Assembly (NCBI GenBank): GCA_003611805.1
Contig: RAYM01000012.1
Location: 124,001-188,000 of the forward strand
DNA: 64,000 nt
Origin: a bacterium 1xD42-87
GTDB lineage: Bacteria; Bacillota; Clostridia; Lachnospirales; Lachnospiraceae
Direction of reading: 5' to 3'
Position 1 is the stretch's first letter. The number at the start of each line of letters is the position of its first letter. Both the position numbers and the translations under genes were made by a program. Positions 35,988-43,506 of this stretch are shown piece after piece. The notes under the pieces are model-generated. The model saw only the letters and a program-made list of their open reading frames with translations, did no database searches and was not told the DNA's origin.

Positions 35988-36512
35988 TTACACCTCCTTA
36001 TCCGCTTCAAAAATATCTTTGATCGCCGCCATCCTGGGATCGGGAACAAACGTATCGCAGTCGCACGTCCCTGTATTCAGATCCCTGCCGCATATGGGGC
36101 AGATCCCCTTACAATCCGGCTTACACAGGATCTTCATAGGCCAGCTTGTCACTATCTCACTGATTAGCAAGTCCTCTACATTCAACTGAAAGCCTTCCAT
36201 GAAGGGCTGTTCTTCGTATGCCGAAGGTTCAGCCGCTATATCCGGCGCCCACACTTCTCTGGTAAAGCTGACTTCCCGCTTCTCTTCCACCGGCTTCAGA
36301 CATCTGTCACAGCCCGCCGAGAAGACAAAATCCGCTTTTCCCTCAATCCGTGCCCTGCCCTTTCCCGTGTTTGCAAAAACAAAGCTCACCGGTGATGAAG
36401 CAAGCACCGGAAATTTCTCCCCACCGACAGAAATTTCTGTAATCCCTGTTTCTGTCTGCATGGAAACAACTCTGTCCTCATTTGTCAACACTTCCGTCAG
36501 GTTCACGAACAT
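35988..36512 (-). CDS. yceD: YceD/DUF177 family protein
   Basis: 174-residue protein of the YceD family, always found before rpmF; proposed to act in 23S rRNA accumulation or processing. Conserved Cys pairs are visible: CDRCLKPV (~71) and CKPDCKGICPICGRDLNTGTCDC (~130-152), so it may bind zinc. First gene of the operon leading to ftsY, with a consensus promoter 27 bp before the start and AGGAG six bases upstream. Confidence 0.92.
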   Translation of the reverse strand: MFVNLTEVLTNEDRVVSMQTETGITEISVGGEKFPVLASSPVSFVFANTGKGRARIEGKADFVFSAGCDRCLKPVEEKREVSFTREVWAPDIAAEPSAYEEQPFMEGFQLNVEDLLISEIVTSWPMKILCKPDCKGICPICGRDLNTGTCDCDTFVPDPRMAAIKDIFEADKEV

Positions 36513-36538
36513 AGCAGACTCCTATCCACACTCAAACA

Positions 36539-36567
36539 ATTATACATAGGGCATCCCGGTTTGTCAA
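36539..36567 (-). promoter_or_regulatory. Consensus promoter of yceD-rpmF-plsX-acpP-rnc-smc-ftsY
   Basis: Minus strand TTGACA (36562-36567), 17-bp spacer, TATAAT (36539-36544): all twelve consensus bases. Predicted start near 36532. Confidence 0.9.
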
Positions 36568-36589
36568 CCGAATATTTTTAGAAATCCGG

Positions 36590-38386
36590 TCAGACGGAGA
36601 ACTGCCCGACACCGCCCACAAGCTGATCCACGTCGCCCTTCAGATCCTCCACCATTTCCTTGGATCTTGCCACAATCTGTCCCAGCTCCTCTGTCATGGC
36701 GGAAGTCTCCTCGGAGGAAGCCGCATTGTCCTGCGCCAGAGAGTTTAATGTATCGAGCACCGTGGTAATGCCCTGTCTCTGTACCTCAATCTCCTCCGTC
36801 ATGGCTTCAATGTTCACTATCGACGCCATGCACTGGTCCAGATTCGCATAGAGCTCTGCAAAAATGCTCTGCGTATCATTTAATACATTCACCTGACGTT
36901 CTACCGTCCCGTTCACCTTCTCCATGATCTGCAGGGACTGTACCGATTTGCTCACCAGATCATTGATAATATTGGAGATCTGGCTCACCGACTGCGTAGA
37001 CTGGTTTGCCAGCGCCCCAATCTCCGTTGCCACCACCGCGAAGCCCTTGCCGCTCTCCCCGGCGCGCGCCGCCTCAATGGACGCGTTTAACGCTAGCAGG
37101 TTGGTCTGATCCGCAATCGCGTCGATCAGCCCCGCCGCCTGCTTGATGGCATCTGCCGCCTCGTTCGTCGCCTCGGCATGCTCATGCATACTTATCACGT
37201 CCTCTTTCGTGCGCATATTTGCCTGTACCAGCTCCTGCAGTTTCTCAGAGCACTCTCTGCTCAGTTTCTTCATGGAATCGGAGTTATCACGCAGATCCGC
37301 CACTTCTTTTGTGGTCTTGTCAATACCCTGCGCGATTTTATTGACTTCGCCGGTAGCATCCGACGTGGAAGCCGCCTGCGCTGTAATATTTTTGGCAATC
37401 TCCTCCACCGCAATGTCCACTTCCCCGATGGATTTCTCCATATGCTGGAAGCTCTCCTCAAACTCTACCGTCATATCCTCCACTTTATGTGCCGTGCCCG
37501 CAATCGCCATGATGAGACCATGAATCTTCTCTCTTGCCGTATTCAGGCTGTCCGCCGCCACGCCCATCTCGTTTCTCTGCTTCACTTCCACATCCGCCGT
37601 CAGATCTCCCTCAGAAATGCTGACCGCGAAATCTTTTACCCTGCGAAGGGGCACAACCAAAAATTCCCCGACGATAAAGGATACCACCACCGTGACAATC
37701 AGCAGAATGGCGAGACATCCCGACATCATCGCGCAGGAATTGTGGTACTGCTTTGTGATCGAAGCCTCCACCTCCAGCATCTGCGCGTTCATGTCGTCCA
37801 CGTAGTTGCCTGTGGAAACCGCCCAGCCCCACGGCTCAAAGTAGCCGGAATACGCCACCTTGGGCGCGACGGTCACCCCGTCCGCCTTTGTGAAGGAAAA
37901 CTGGTTATAACCGCCCTTTTCCGCCGACTGGCACACTTTCATAATGGACTGAATGATCATAATGCCATCCTGATCCTCCAGATCATAACGGTTATTTCCT
38001 TCCTGCTCAGGCAGGATCGGATGCATAACCAGTATGTAATCTTTGTCATCTATCCAGAAATAACCGCTGCCGTCATCCCGGTAACGCATGGCGCGGACGA
38101 TCTCAGCCGCCTCCGCTTTCGCCTCTTCCTCGGTCATCTCCCCTGCTGCCGCCTTGTCATACTCCGCCTGCAGGATCGCCAGCACACTCTGCACCTGTGA
38201 CTTGATCTCCGTCCGATACCCGTCATCCATCGCCTTCGCGTACTCGTCGTATGCGCCGTTGGAAATGTTTTTCATCGCCAGAATGCCGATCAGACCGACC
38301 GCGCAGCCGATCACGATTCCCAGCGCCGCGCAGACTAAGATCAGCGTCGTTTTCAGGCTTTTTGTTCCACCCCGTTTCTTGTCCAA
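36590..38386 (-). CDS. Methyl-accepting chemotaxis protein with sCache_2-like sensor
   Basis: 598-residue chemoreceptor. TM1 (~10-37), an outside sCache-type domain (~45-225; [18 protein letters not shown] and [16 protein letters not shown] are typical), TM2 (~235-260), HAMP (~260-315), and the signalling hairpin [21 protein letters not shown]. The start is TTG 38386 ([12 protein letters not shown]). The frame runs open to 38515 but the promoter at 38435-38463 lies inside that extension, and GGAAGG is ten bases before the TTG. Divergent from the hemerythrin gene. Confidence 0.93.
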   Translation of the reverse strand: MDKKRGGTKSLKTTLILVCAALGIVIGCAVGLIGILAMKNISNGAYDEYAKAMDDGYRTEIKSQVQSVLAILQAEYDKAAAGEMTEEEAKAEAAEIVRAMRYRDDGSGYFWIDDKDYILVMHPILPEQEGNNRYDLEDQDGIMIIQSIMKVCQSAEKGGYNQFSFTKADGVTVAPKVAYSGYFEPWGWAVSTGNYVDDMNAQMLEVEASITKQYHNSCAMMSGCLAILLIVTVVVSFIVGEFLVVPLRRVKDFAVSISEGDLTADVEVKQRNEMGVAADSLNTAREKIHGLIMAIAGTAHKVEDMTVEFEESFQHMEKSIGEVDIAVEEIAKNITAQAASTSDATGEVNKIAQGIDKTTKEVADLRDNSDSMKKLSRECSEKLQELVQANMRTKEDVISMHEHAEATNEAADAIKQAAGLIDAIADQTNLLALNASIEAARAGESGKGFAVVATEIGALANQSTQSVSQISNIINDLVSKSVQSLQIMEKVNGTVERQVNVLNDTQSIFAELYANLDQCMASIVNIEAMTEEIEVQRQGITTVLDTLNSLAQDNAASSEETSAMTEELGQIVARSKEMVEDLKGDVDQLVGGVGQFSV

Positions 38387-38434
38387 TTTCCACACATCCT
38401 TCCCATAAGTCTGTTCTTCTCCCAAAACAATATT

Positions 38435-38463
38435 ATTATACACCTGTCCCCCCTGTTTTTCAA
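38435..38463 (-). promoter_or_regulatory. Promoter of the chemoreceptor gene
   Basis: Minus strand TTGAAA (38458-38463), 17-bp spacer, TATAAT (38435-38440). Fixes the gene start downstream at the TTG 38386. Confidence 0.83.
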
Positions 38464-38520
38464 GCATTGACGCGCGAATACACGCGTCGCGTGTCGTCAA
38501 AATAATTCCTGCCAAAATAT

Positions 38521-38549
38521 TTTCCCGGCGCCCATATTTGTGTTATACT
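38521..38549 (+). promoter_or_regulatory. Promoter of the tandem hemerythrin gene
   Basis: Extended -10 TGTTATACT (TATACT at 38544-38549) with a weak -35 TTTCCC 17 bp upstream. The ~85-nt leader contains a GGCGT/ACGCC hairpin and a duplicated AAGGAACGCA. Confidence 0.6.
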
Positions 38550-38641
38550 GTAAGGAACGCAATAAGGAACGCAGGAAAACCGATCTGCGGATTTCGGCGT
38601 TTTACATACGCCAAATATATCATTTAGGGAGGATTCCAGTT

Positions 38642-39457
38642 ATGTATCATTTCACAGACGACTGCCTGATCGGCGTGGAACAGATCGACAACGAGCACAG
38701 AGAACTGTTCCGCATCATAAATGAAACGCAGGAATTGTTGGATAACCAGATTTTAAACGACAAATATGACCACATCATAGAGACGGTCGAACGACTGGAA
38801 CAGTACGCGGAAGCGCATTTCCGGCACGAGGAGGACTACATGGAGAGCATCCGCCACCCGGAGCTTTCCCTGCAGAAAAAACAGCATCTCTTCTTCCGCG
38901 ACAAAATCAACGGCATCACAAACTCCTTCTCCTCCGACAACGCCCAGCAGGAAGTGCTTGACGATCTGCTGCGGTATCTCGTGACCTGGCTGTACCGCCA
39001 CATCATCAGCTCCGACCTGATGATCGGCAAACTAAAGCCCTCGGGAAGCAGAATCGCGCCGCAGTTTAGCGATGCCTACCTGACAGGCATTCCGCTGGTT
39101 GACAAGGAACACCGGGAACTGTTCCGCATCATCGGGGATGTGTACCGCGTGATGACGGATGAATATGCTTTTGATAAATACGACGAGATCGTCCATCTGC
39201 TCGAAGAGCTCCGGGATTACACGAAATTCCATTTTCAGGACGAGGAAATGTATATGGAAAGCATTCACTATGACGGGCTGGAAGCGCAGAAGCGGGCGCA
39301 CGAAGCTTTTGTATCGAGACTGGAAGAGATGGACCTGGCGCATGTTGACGAGAACCAGCAGGAGACGCTTGAGAACCTTATGGAGTTTCTGACAGAGTGG
39401 CTGGTGAACCACATCCTGCATACGGACAAGAAAATACCGACAGGGGCGCAGAGTTAG
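38642..39457 (+). CDS. Tandem two-domain bacteriohemerythrin
   Basis: 271 residues made of two hemerythrin domains (~1-130 and ~140-271), which bind a di-iron centre and oxygen. Ligand segments are DNEHRELF, AHFRHEEDYM, KKQH and YRHIISSD in the first, and DKEHRELF, FHFQDEEMYM, KRAH and VNHILHTD in the second. In both domains the first His of the HxxxH pair is Gln (LQKKQH, AQKRAH), so one of the seven usual ligands is missing. Start ATG 38642 has GGGAGG nine bases upstream. Divergent from a chemoreceptor gene. Confidence 0.93.
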   Translation: MYHFTDDCLIGVEQIDNEHRELFRIINETQELLDNQILNDKYDHIIETVERLEQYAEAHFRHEEDYMESIRHPELSLQKKQHLFFRDKINGITNSFSSDNAQQEVLDDLLRYLVTWLYRHIISSDLMIGKLKPSGSRIAPQFSDAYLTGIPLVDKEHRELFRIIGDVYRVMTDEYAFDKYDEIVHLLEELRDYTKFHFQDEEMYMESIHYDGLEAQKRAHEAFVSRLEEMDLAHVDENQQETLENLMEFLTEWLVNHILHTDKKIPTGAQS

Positions 39458-39470
39458 CGCCCCTTTTCCT
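39443..39470 (+). terminator. Terminator of the hemerythrin gene
   Basis: GGGGCGC / GCGCCCC with a 7-nt loop and T-rich tail; the stop codon lies in the loop. Confidence 0.85.
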
Positions 39471-39517
39471 TTTCGTTTTTATCCATAGTATTTATCACAG
39501 AATTATAAAATCAAATA

Positions 39518-39618
39518 TCAAAAACCACTAGATGTTGTGGTGGCTCTCAAGCATTAGAATACCAAAATCAAATGGCTCTCAAGCGATAAAACGGTGGCTC
39601 CGAAGCGTTAGAATATTC
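39518..39618 (-). ncRNA. Candidate ~100-nt triple-repeat small RNA
   Basis: A strong promoter (39625-39654) would start transcription near 39618 on the minus strand, running into a small ACCAC/GTGGT hairpin (39524-39541) followed by TTTT and further T-rich DNA. In between are three repeats with core GCTTGAGAGCC (or GCTTCGGAGCC). No open reading frame over 8-10 codons with a ribosome binding site fits. Inference only; the terminator stem is just 5 bp. Confidence 0.35.
39542..39615. repeat. Three direct repeats, ~20 bp each
   Basis: Units at 39542-39561 (GGCTCTCAAGCATTAGAATA), 39574-39590 (GGCTCTCAAGCGATAAA) and 39596-39615 (GGCTCCGAAGCGTTAGAATA). Outer units are most alike. Spacing is unequal (32 and 22 bp), so they are not a simple tandem slip. 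Confidence 0.75.
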
Positions 39619-39624
39619 ACTTAT

Positions 39625-39654
39625 ATTATAACCAGATTTCACTGTAATTGTCAA
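39625..39654 (-). promoter_or_regulatory. Strong promoter with no gene downstream
   Basis: Minus strand TTGACA (39649-39654), 18-bp spacer, TATAAT (39625-39630). It points away from the DUF3021 gene into the triple repeat. Confidence 0.7.
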
Positions 39655-39657
39655 ATC

Positions 39658-39730
39658 TTGATAAGTGTTTTCATTTTTTGATAACTGTTTTTTTATTTTT
39701 GATAACTGTTTTTCATAATTTGATAACAAA
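39658..39730 (-). promoter_or_regulatory. Array of four phased LytTR-like half-sites
   Basis: On the minus strand TTTGTTATC (39722-39730), ACAGTTATC (39701-39709), ACAGTTATC (39680-39688) and ACACTTATC (39660-39668) recur at 21, 21 and 20 bp. The central pair fits seven of nine positions of the published LytTR half-site pattern with the expected 12-bp gap. The last site abuts the -35 hexamer. A LytTR protein is encoded at 40340-40777. Confidence 0.55.
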
Positions 39731-39769
39731 TAATCCCCTTTCCTTCTCCATCGGCTTCCAAACCGCACA

Positions 39770-40228
39770 CTACTTTGCCATACGCCGCTCGCTCTCCGCT
39801 TGGTACTCACTAAGCTTCCGGTTCAAATTCTCGGATTCTCTTTTATGCAGTCTCCAAATCACAAAGGAAACTACCATAAAGACAGCCAGTATTCCCACAA
39901 CCATAGCCGCCAGCATAAAGATATTTTCTATGTCCATCCACCCAAACCAATAACCGCTTCCCAGCACAACCACATTGATATACACATAATGCAGCCCCTT
40001 ATTGAACGCTTCCCGCCTTCTGCTGATCTCCCGGTAAGGATGAAAAAAATTGCCCAGACTGCACACAAAGGCAAGCGCTAAAAGCTGCCAGAGAATATCC
40101 CCATCCAGAAACGTATTGCCGGACCAGAATATTTTATTATAGACCGCACAGACAAAAACGCTGCCTGTCGTTACCATGCAGAATGTCAGCAGAAGCTCCA
40201 CCGTCCTTTTTTTCGCACCTTCTCTCAT
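39770..40228 (-). CDS. DUF3021 membrane protein, partner of the LytTR regulator
   Basis: 152 residues with four membrane helices (VELLLTFCMVTTGSVFVCAVY, ILWQLLALAFVCSLGNFF, VYINVVVLGSGYWFGW, IFMLAAMVVGILAVFMVVSF) and a charged C-terminal coil. Such proteins occur with LytTR DNA-binding proteins; in streptococcal HdrRM/BrsRM systems the membrane partner holds the regulator inactive. Here it follows the LytTR gene by ~110 bp. The signal is unknown. Confidence 0.85.
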   Translation of the reverse strand: MREGAKKRTVELLLTFCMVTTGSVFVCAVYNKIFWSGNTFLDGDILWQLLALAFVCSLGNFFHPYREISRRREAFNKGLHYVYINVVVLGSGYWFGWMDIENIFMLAAMVVGILAVFMVVSFVIWRLHKRESENLNRKLSEYQAESERRMAK

Positions 40229-40339
40229 ATAAGCCCTCGTTCCCGCGCGATTTCCGCGCCTGTTTTTCTAATTCACCGTCCCCGGCATAGAATCACTCTT
40301 TCACACCGTCCAGACTCCCGCCACTTCTCCCTCAGACAT

Positions 40340-40777
40340 TTACATCCCGAGCCGCTTTTTCAGCGCCGTCACATACTGTCTGGAAATCATAAGCCGCTCC
40401 CCGTTCATCATCTGCGCCTCAAACCGCCCGCCAAAATCCGGCGCAAACTGCTTTACCTTCGCCAGATTGATGATCGCAGATTTGGATGCCCTGAAAAAAT
40501 CCGTGTTCGCATACATCTCCTCAATCTCATACAGCTTGTATCTGACCTCGTACACATCCTGTTCCAGATAGAGAAATACTTTGTTGTCTACCGCCTCAAA
40601 ATAGTAGATATCCCCGGCGTCGATCTGCCTGATCTTATCATTATCCGTGACCGTAAATTTTCCGCGCCTCGTCTTTAACTCGTGAATCATGCGAAGAAGC
40701 GCCTCATCTAAATCCCGGCACCTGACAATGATCTCTTCCTCTTCCCCGGGCGCAATGTCCTGTATTGTTATCTTCAT
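40340..40777 (-). CDS. LytTR-domain DNA-binding regulator (no receiver domain)
   Basis: 145 residues. A short N-terminal segment (~1-40) is followed by the LytTR DNA-binding domain (IYYFEAVDNKVFLYLEQDVYEVRYKL, FFRASKSAIINLAKVKQF, GERLMISRQYVTALKKRL). There is no phospho-receiver, as in LytTR regulatory systems controlled by a membrane partner. ATG 40777 is preferred over an upstream in-frame ATG because GGAAGGA lies just before it. Candidate target sites lie 0.6 kb away at 39658-39730. Confidence 0.9.
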   Translation of the reverse strand: MKITIQDIAPGEEEEIIVRCRDLDEALLRMIHELKTRRGKFTVTDNDKIRQIDAGDIYYFEAVDNKVFLYLEQDVYEVRYKLYEIEEMYANTDFFRASKSAIINLAKVKQFAPDFGGRFEAQMMNGERLMISRQYVTALKKRLGM

Positions 40778-40876
40778 AATTCCTTCCATTCCGTCGCCAG
40801 ACTTGTATTTCCATCCCCATGATTCCACACAATGAAATCGCAAATCCATGTAGAAAATGTCGTTTTCCAGACGTCT

Positions 40877-42571
40877 TCACTTTCCCCGCGCCACTCTCGC
40901 CGGGTACCACCTCTGGAACCATGCCGTAAAAATCCCCATCAGAGCAGGTAATACAGAGTTGATCAGCCCTGCCAGACGGCTTAAGGGCGACCGCATCAGA
41001 AACCAGCTAAAAACTGCCGTAACCAGATACAGTATCCCCCAGAGCATCGTCAGAATACGGTTCGTCTTAACAAAAAGCGCATTCTTCAGGGCATCCTCAC
41101 TTCCATAGCTGTTCTTGGAATAGTGGGCGGTAAGAGGTATCAGCCCGCGAAAGCAGGATGCCAGCCACATCACACCGAACGCCAGATAGGAAACGGGCAG
41201 CATTATTTTTTCAACTGCCCCTGCCAGCATAACGACGGAAATTCCCGTCACCAGCGCGCCGCTTAACACATCATACAAAGTTTTCTTATGCCTGTAATAG
41301 ACAAGAGGTATAAGCGCACTGACTGCGACAGCAAGCAGGCATCCTGGCTGTTTGCTGATGGAGGCTGCCACCCACAAAACGATCCACGGAATCAGCATAA
41401 TATTCATATCGGTATTCTTCTGTTCCGAAATCTCTTTCACAGGCTTAGTCTGCGGACGGGAGCCGCCAAAGTAATCATCCCACTTCAGCATCAGGTTAAA
41501 GTCACCCTTCACGTGGTAAAGCCCCTTCATCATTGCCTCGTCTCCCCGAATCTCCCCCGCTGCGATCGAGCGCCATACGGTGACCGGCGTCTCAATTCTG
41601 GTGTCCGCCGTAAGGGAGCCGTCCGTGTAGACATGACTGCCGTCCTTTCCCAGAAGAATCTGATAACATTCCCCCACATCCGTGTAGTCCATCTCCAGCA
41701 CGATATCTTTTCCATTCCAGCTCCCTTTCCGATAAAGCGCCGCCATCTGTCTGGTAAAGGTAAGCGTGTCCGACGCCTTTCCGACACTGCCGCCGTTTCC
41801 CTCCGCTCTGCCCCCGTCCCCTGCGGTTCCCATACCGCCGCTTTTCCCGGTTCCGATATCCTCTCTGGCGATCCCCCAGCTTGCGTCCGCGCATGCCTCA
41901 AAAGTTTCCCTCGGCAGCAGAAGCTGCGCGAGCCGTTCCCTGCTCTGTGCAGAGAGCCCGCCGCCTGCGTACTCCCGTCCCGCCTGTTCCACACAGGAGA
42001 GGTATTCGCCCGTGACCGCAGACAGCTCCGGCACCCGGAACAGTTCCCCCTGCCCGCAAAAAATCGTCGTATAGTTTTCCCGCCCGCACATGTGGTCAAA
42101 CAGGCTGTACACCCCGTCATAGTTCCCTTCGGCGGTATAAAAGCCGCAGGTGGAAATCACCACCGTCCTCTTGCCGCTCATATCATATCTGGAAGGATGC
42201 CCGCCGTTTCCGATCTGCCCCTCCTGTTCCTCCATGAAAGGAAGATTCATGGGCAGCTGCCGGTCTATCAGATTTTTTAATGCACCCGGCACCGTAAAAT
42301 AATACAGCGGAAAACTCCACACCGTGACATCCGCCCAGAGCAGATCCTGAATCACCTGCTCCATATCATCCTCGATACAGCATTTGCCGGGCGTACGGTT
42401 CCAGCACGAAAAACAGCCAAGACACGGTTTGATATCCATCTGGCAGACCGCGCGTTCTCTCGTTTCCACCTCCGATGCCTCCTGCTTTATCCCCTCTAAA
42501 AATGCCTTTGTCAACTGATAGGAATTGCTTTTGTCCCCTTTCGGGCTTCCATTGATCACCAGGATATTCAT
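40877..42571 (-). CDS. Flavodoxin-fold oxidoreductase fused to SCP2-like and membrane domains
   Basis: 564 residues in three parts. Residues ~1-200 are an NADPH-dependent FMN reductase-like fold (NILVINGSPKGDKSNSYQLTKAFLEG; Cys motif CLGCFSCWNRTPGKC). Residues ~285-390 resemble an SCP2 sterol-carrier domain (DTLTFTRQMAALYRKG to YHVKGDFNLMLKWDDYF), after a Gly/Ser-rich linker. Residues ~410-560 have five or six membrane helices. Start ATG 42571: AGGAGG lies nine bases upstream. Electron-transfer at a membrane is plausible; substrate unknown. Confidence 0.82.
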   Translation of the reverse strand: MNILVINGSPKGDKSNSYQLTKAFLEGIKQEASEVETRERAVCQMDIKPCLGCFSCWNRTPGKCCIEDDMEQVIQDLLWADVTVWSFPLYYFTVPGALKNLIDRQLPMNLPFMEEQEGQIGNGGHPSRYDMSGKRTVVISTCGFYTAEGNYDGVYSLFDHMCGRENYTTIFCGQGELFRVPELSAVTGEYLSCVEQAGREYAGGGLSAQSRERLAQLLLPRETFEACADASWGIAREDIGTGKSGGMGTAGDGGRAEGNGGSVGKASDTLTFTRQMAALYRKGSWNGKDIVLEMDYTDVGECYQILLGKDGSHVYTDGSLTADTRIETPVTVWRSIAAGEIRGDEAMMKGLYHVKGDFNLMLKWDDYFGGSRPQTKPVKEISEQKNTDMNIMLIPWIVLWVAASISKQPGCLLAVAVSALIPLVYYRHKKTLYDVLSGALVTGISVVMLAGAVEKIMLPVSYLAFGVMWLASCFRGLIPLTAHYSKNSYGSEDALKNALFVKTNRILTMLWGILYLVTAVFSWFLMRSPLSRLAGLINSVLPALMGIFTAWFQRWYPARVARGK

Positions 42572-42747
42572 TTCCATCTTCCTCCTTACTCTTATGGGCA
42601 GATGGTAACGCACAGAGCCTTTTCTTACAAGCAAAGAGGCGGTAAGCGGTCTGTTTTTGCGGGTAAGCTGCATTTGCGGGAGGCCAGCATGCCGCGCGCG
42701 GCACACTTTCTCTGCAGAATCTGCACAATCTGGCATGGAAGATAAAA

Positions 42748-42783
42748 GGGCAGCCGCCACTGGTTCATCGTGGCGGCTGCCCC
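42748..42783 (-). terminator. Terminator after the ackA-mntA-hepT unit
   Basis: 13-bp perfect stem GGGCAGCCGCCAC / GTGGCGGCTGCCC, 9-nt loop, TTTT tail on the minus strand. Probably the original ackA terminator, now placed beyond the inserted cassette. Confidence 0.88.
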
Positions 42784-42801
42784 TATATACACAAGTGTTA
42801 T

Positions 42802-42833
42802 TTCACCAGCGCAAATGTCTCCCTCGCGATCGC
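42802..42833. repeat. Direct repeat 1: duplicate of ackA 3' end
   Basis: 32 bp identical to 43511-43542. On the minus strand it would encode LAIARETFALVK followed by TAA, so it is a gene-end remnant lying just after the hepT stop. The bases before it diverge from ackA. Confidence 0.85.
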
Positions 42834-42859
42834 AAGTTTCTCAGAGATACATGTCCCGG

Positions 42860-43195
42860 CTAAATATATTTCTCTATTTCAGCCTTTAATAGCGGCAAAT
42901 CTTCCCGAATTGTATCCCATACAATATTCATGTTCACACCAGAATACCCATGTACAATTCGATTACGCATACCATAAAGCTGTTTCCACGGTATCGTCTT
43001 GACCGTCACCTTAAATTCGTCCGTCACAGATACCTTGGCAAGTTCCCCAATCTGCATGAGATTAAATACACACGCCTCGACCCTCATGGAGTCCCTTTGA
43101 AACGACTCGAGATCTTCACAATTCTCACAGTATTTCAATACGGAAATGATATGGTTATGAATTTTGTTCAGGACCTGCCTGTCTCTATTGTCCAT
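42860..43195 (-). CDS. hepT: HepT-like HEPN ribonuclease toxin
   Basis: 111 residues, HEPN fold. The toxin motif RX4HXY is seen as RNRIVHGY (~81-88); its Tyr is the AMPylation target in studied HepT-MntA pairs. Helical throughout. Its ATG overlaps the mntA stop by 11 bases. The toxin normally cuts tRNA or mRNA unless modified by MntA. Part of a 709-bp cassette at the end of ackA. Confidence 0.92.
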   Translation of the reverse strand: MDNRDRQVLNKIHNHIISVLKYCENCEDLESFQRDSMRVEACVFNLMQIGELAKVSVTDEFKVTVKTIPWKQLYGMRNRIVHGYSGVNMNIVWDTIREDLPLLKAEIEKYI

Positions 43196-43487
43196 ATATC
43201 ACCACTCCGCTTTTTTCAATCTCCTCACCAACCTGCGAATCTGATGTAAGTTGTGACATATCAAGCAAATCAACATTTTTCCCAAGTGAAGTCACAACAT
43301 CCTCAAGCAGTCCAAAAAAGGAAAGCCCCCTTAAGCCACTGTCAACCAAGATATCAACATCGCTATTTTTCTGAGCCATCCCTTTGGCATAAGAGCCAAA
43401 CAGAATCGCTTTCCTTATCTTATAATCTGCAAACACAGGCTGTAAAATTGTCTGGATTTGCAACGGCGTATATATATCGTCACACAT
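43185..43487 (-). CDS. mntA: MntA-like minimal nucleotidyltransferase antitoxin
   Basis: 100 residues. Nucleotidyltransferase motif GSX10DXD is exact: GSYAKGMAQKNSDVDILVD (~31-49). In known systems MntA transfers AMP groups to the HepT Tyr and neutralises it. It starts 19 bp after the ackA stop, with AAGGAG upstream, so it may depend on ackA transcription. Confidence 0.92.
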   Translation of the reverse strand: MCDDIYTPLQIQTILQPVFADYKIRKAILFGSYAKGMAQKNSDVDILVDSGLRGLSFFGLLEDVVTSLGKNVDLLDMSQLTSDSQVGEEIEKSGVVIYGQ

Positions 43488-43506
43488 GCCTGTTACTCCT
43501 TCCCTA

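Noticed and set aside
38387..38515. 43-codon N-terminal extension of the chemoreceptor
   Set aside because: The promoter TTGAAA-N17-TATAAT (38435-38463) lies inside it, so the transcript cannot include the upstream part; the TTG start at 38386 has a ribosome binding site.
39568..39810. 80-codon minus-strand frame across the phased repeats
   Set aside because: Its middle repeats QLSK because it translates the AT-rich direct repeats, it overlaps the DUF3021 gene end, it has no ribosome binding site, and it spans a strong promoter. Better explained as regulatory DNA.
41288..42280. 330-codon plus-strand frame opposite the oxidoreductase fusion
   Set aside because: Arg-, His- and Pro-rich reading typical of the antisense of a G+C-rich gene; the minus-strand gene has clear motifs and a good start.
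42834..42857. Longer ackA pseudogene next to repeat 1
   Set aside because: Only the last ~13 codons match ackA; upstream bases diverge after ISEK, so it is a terminal duplication, not a broken gene.
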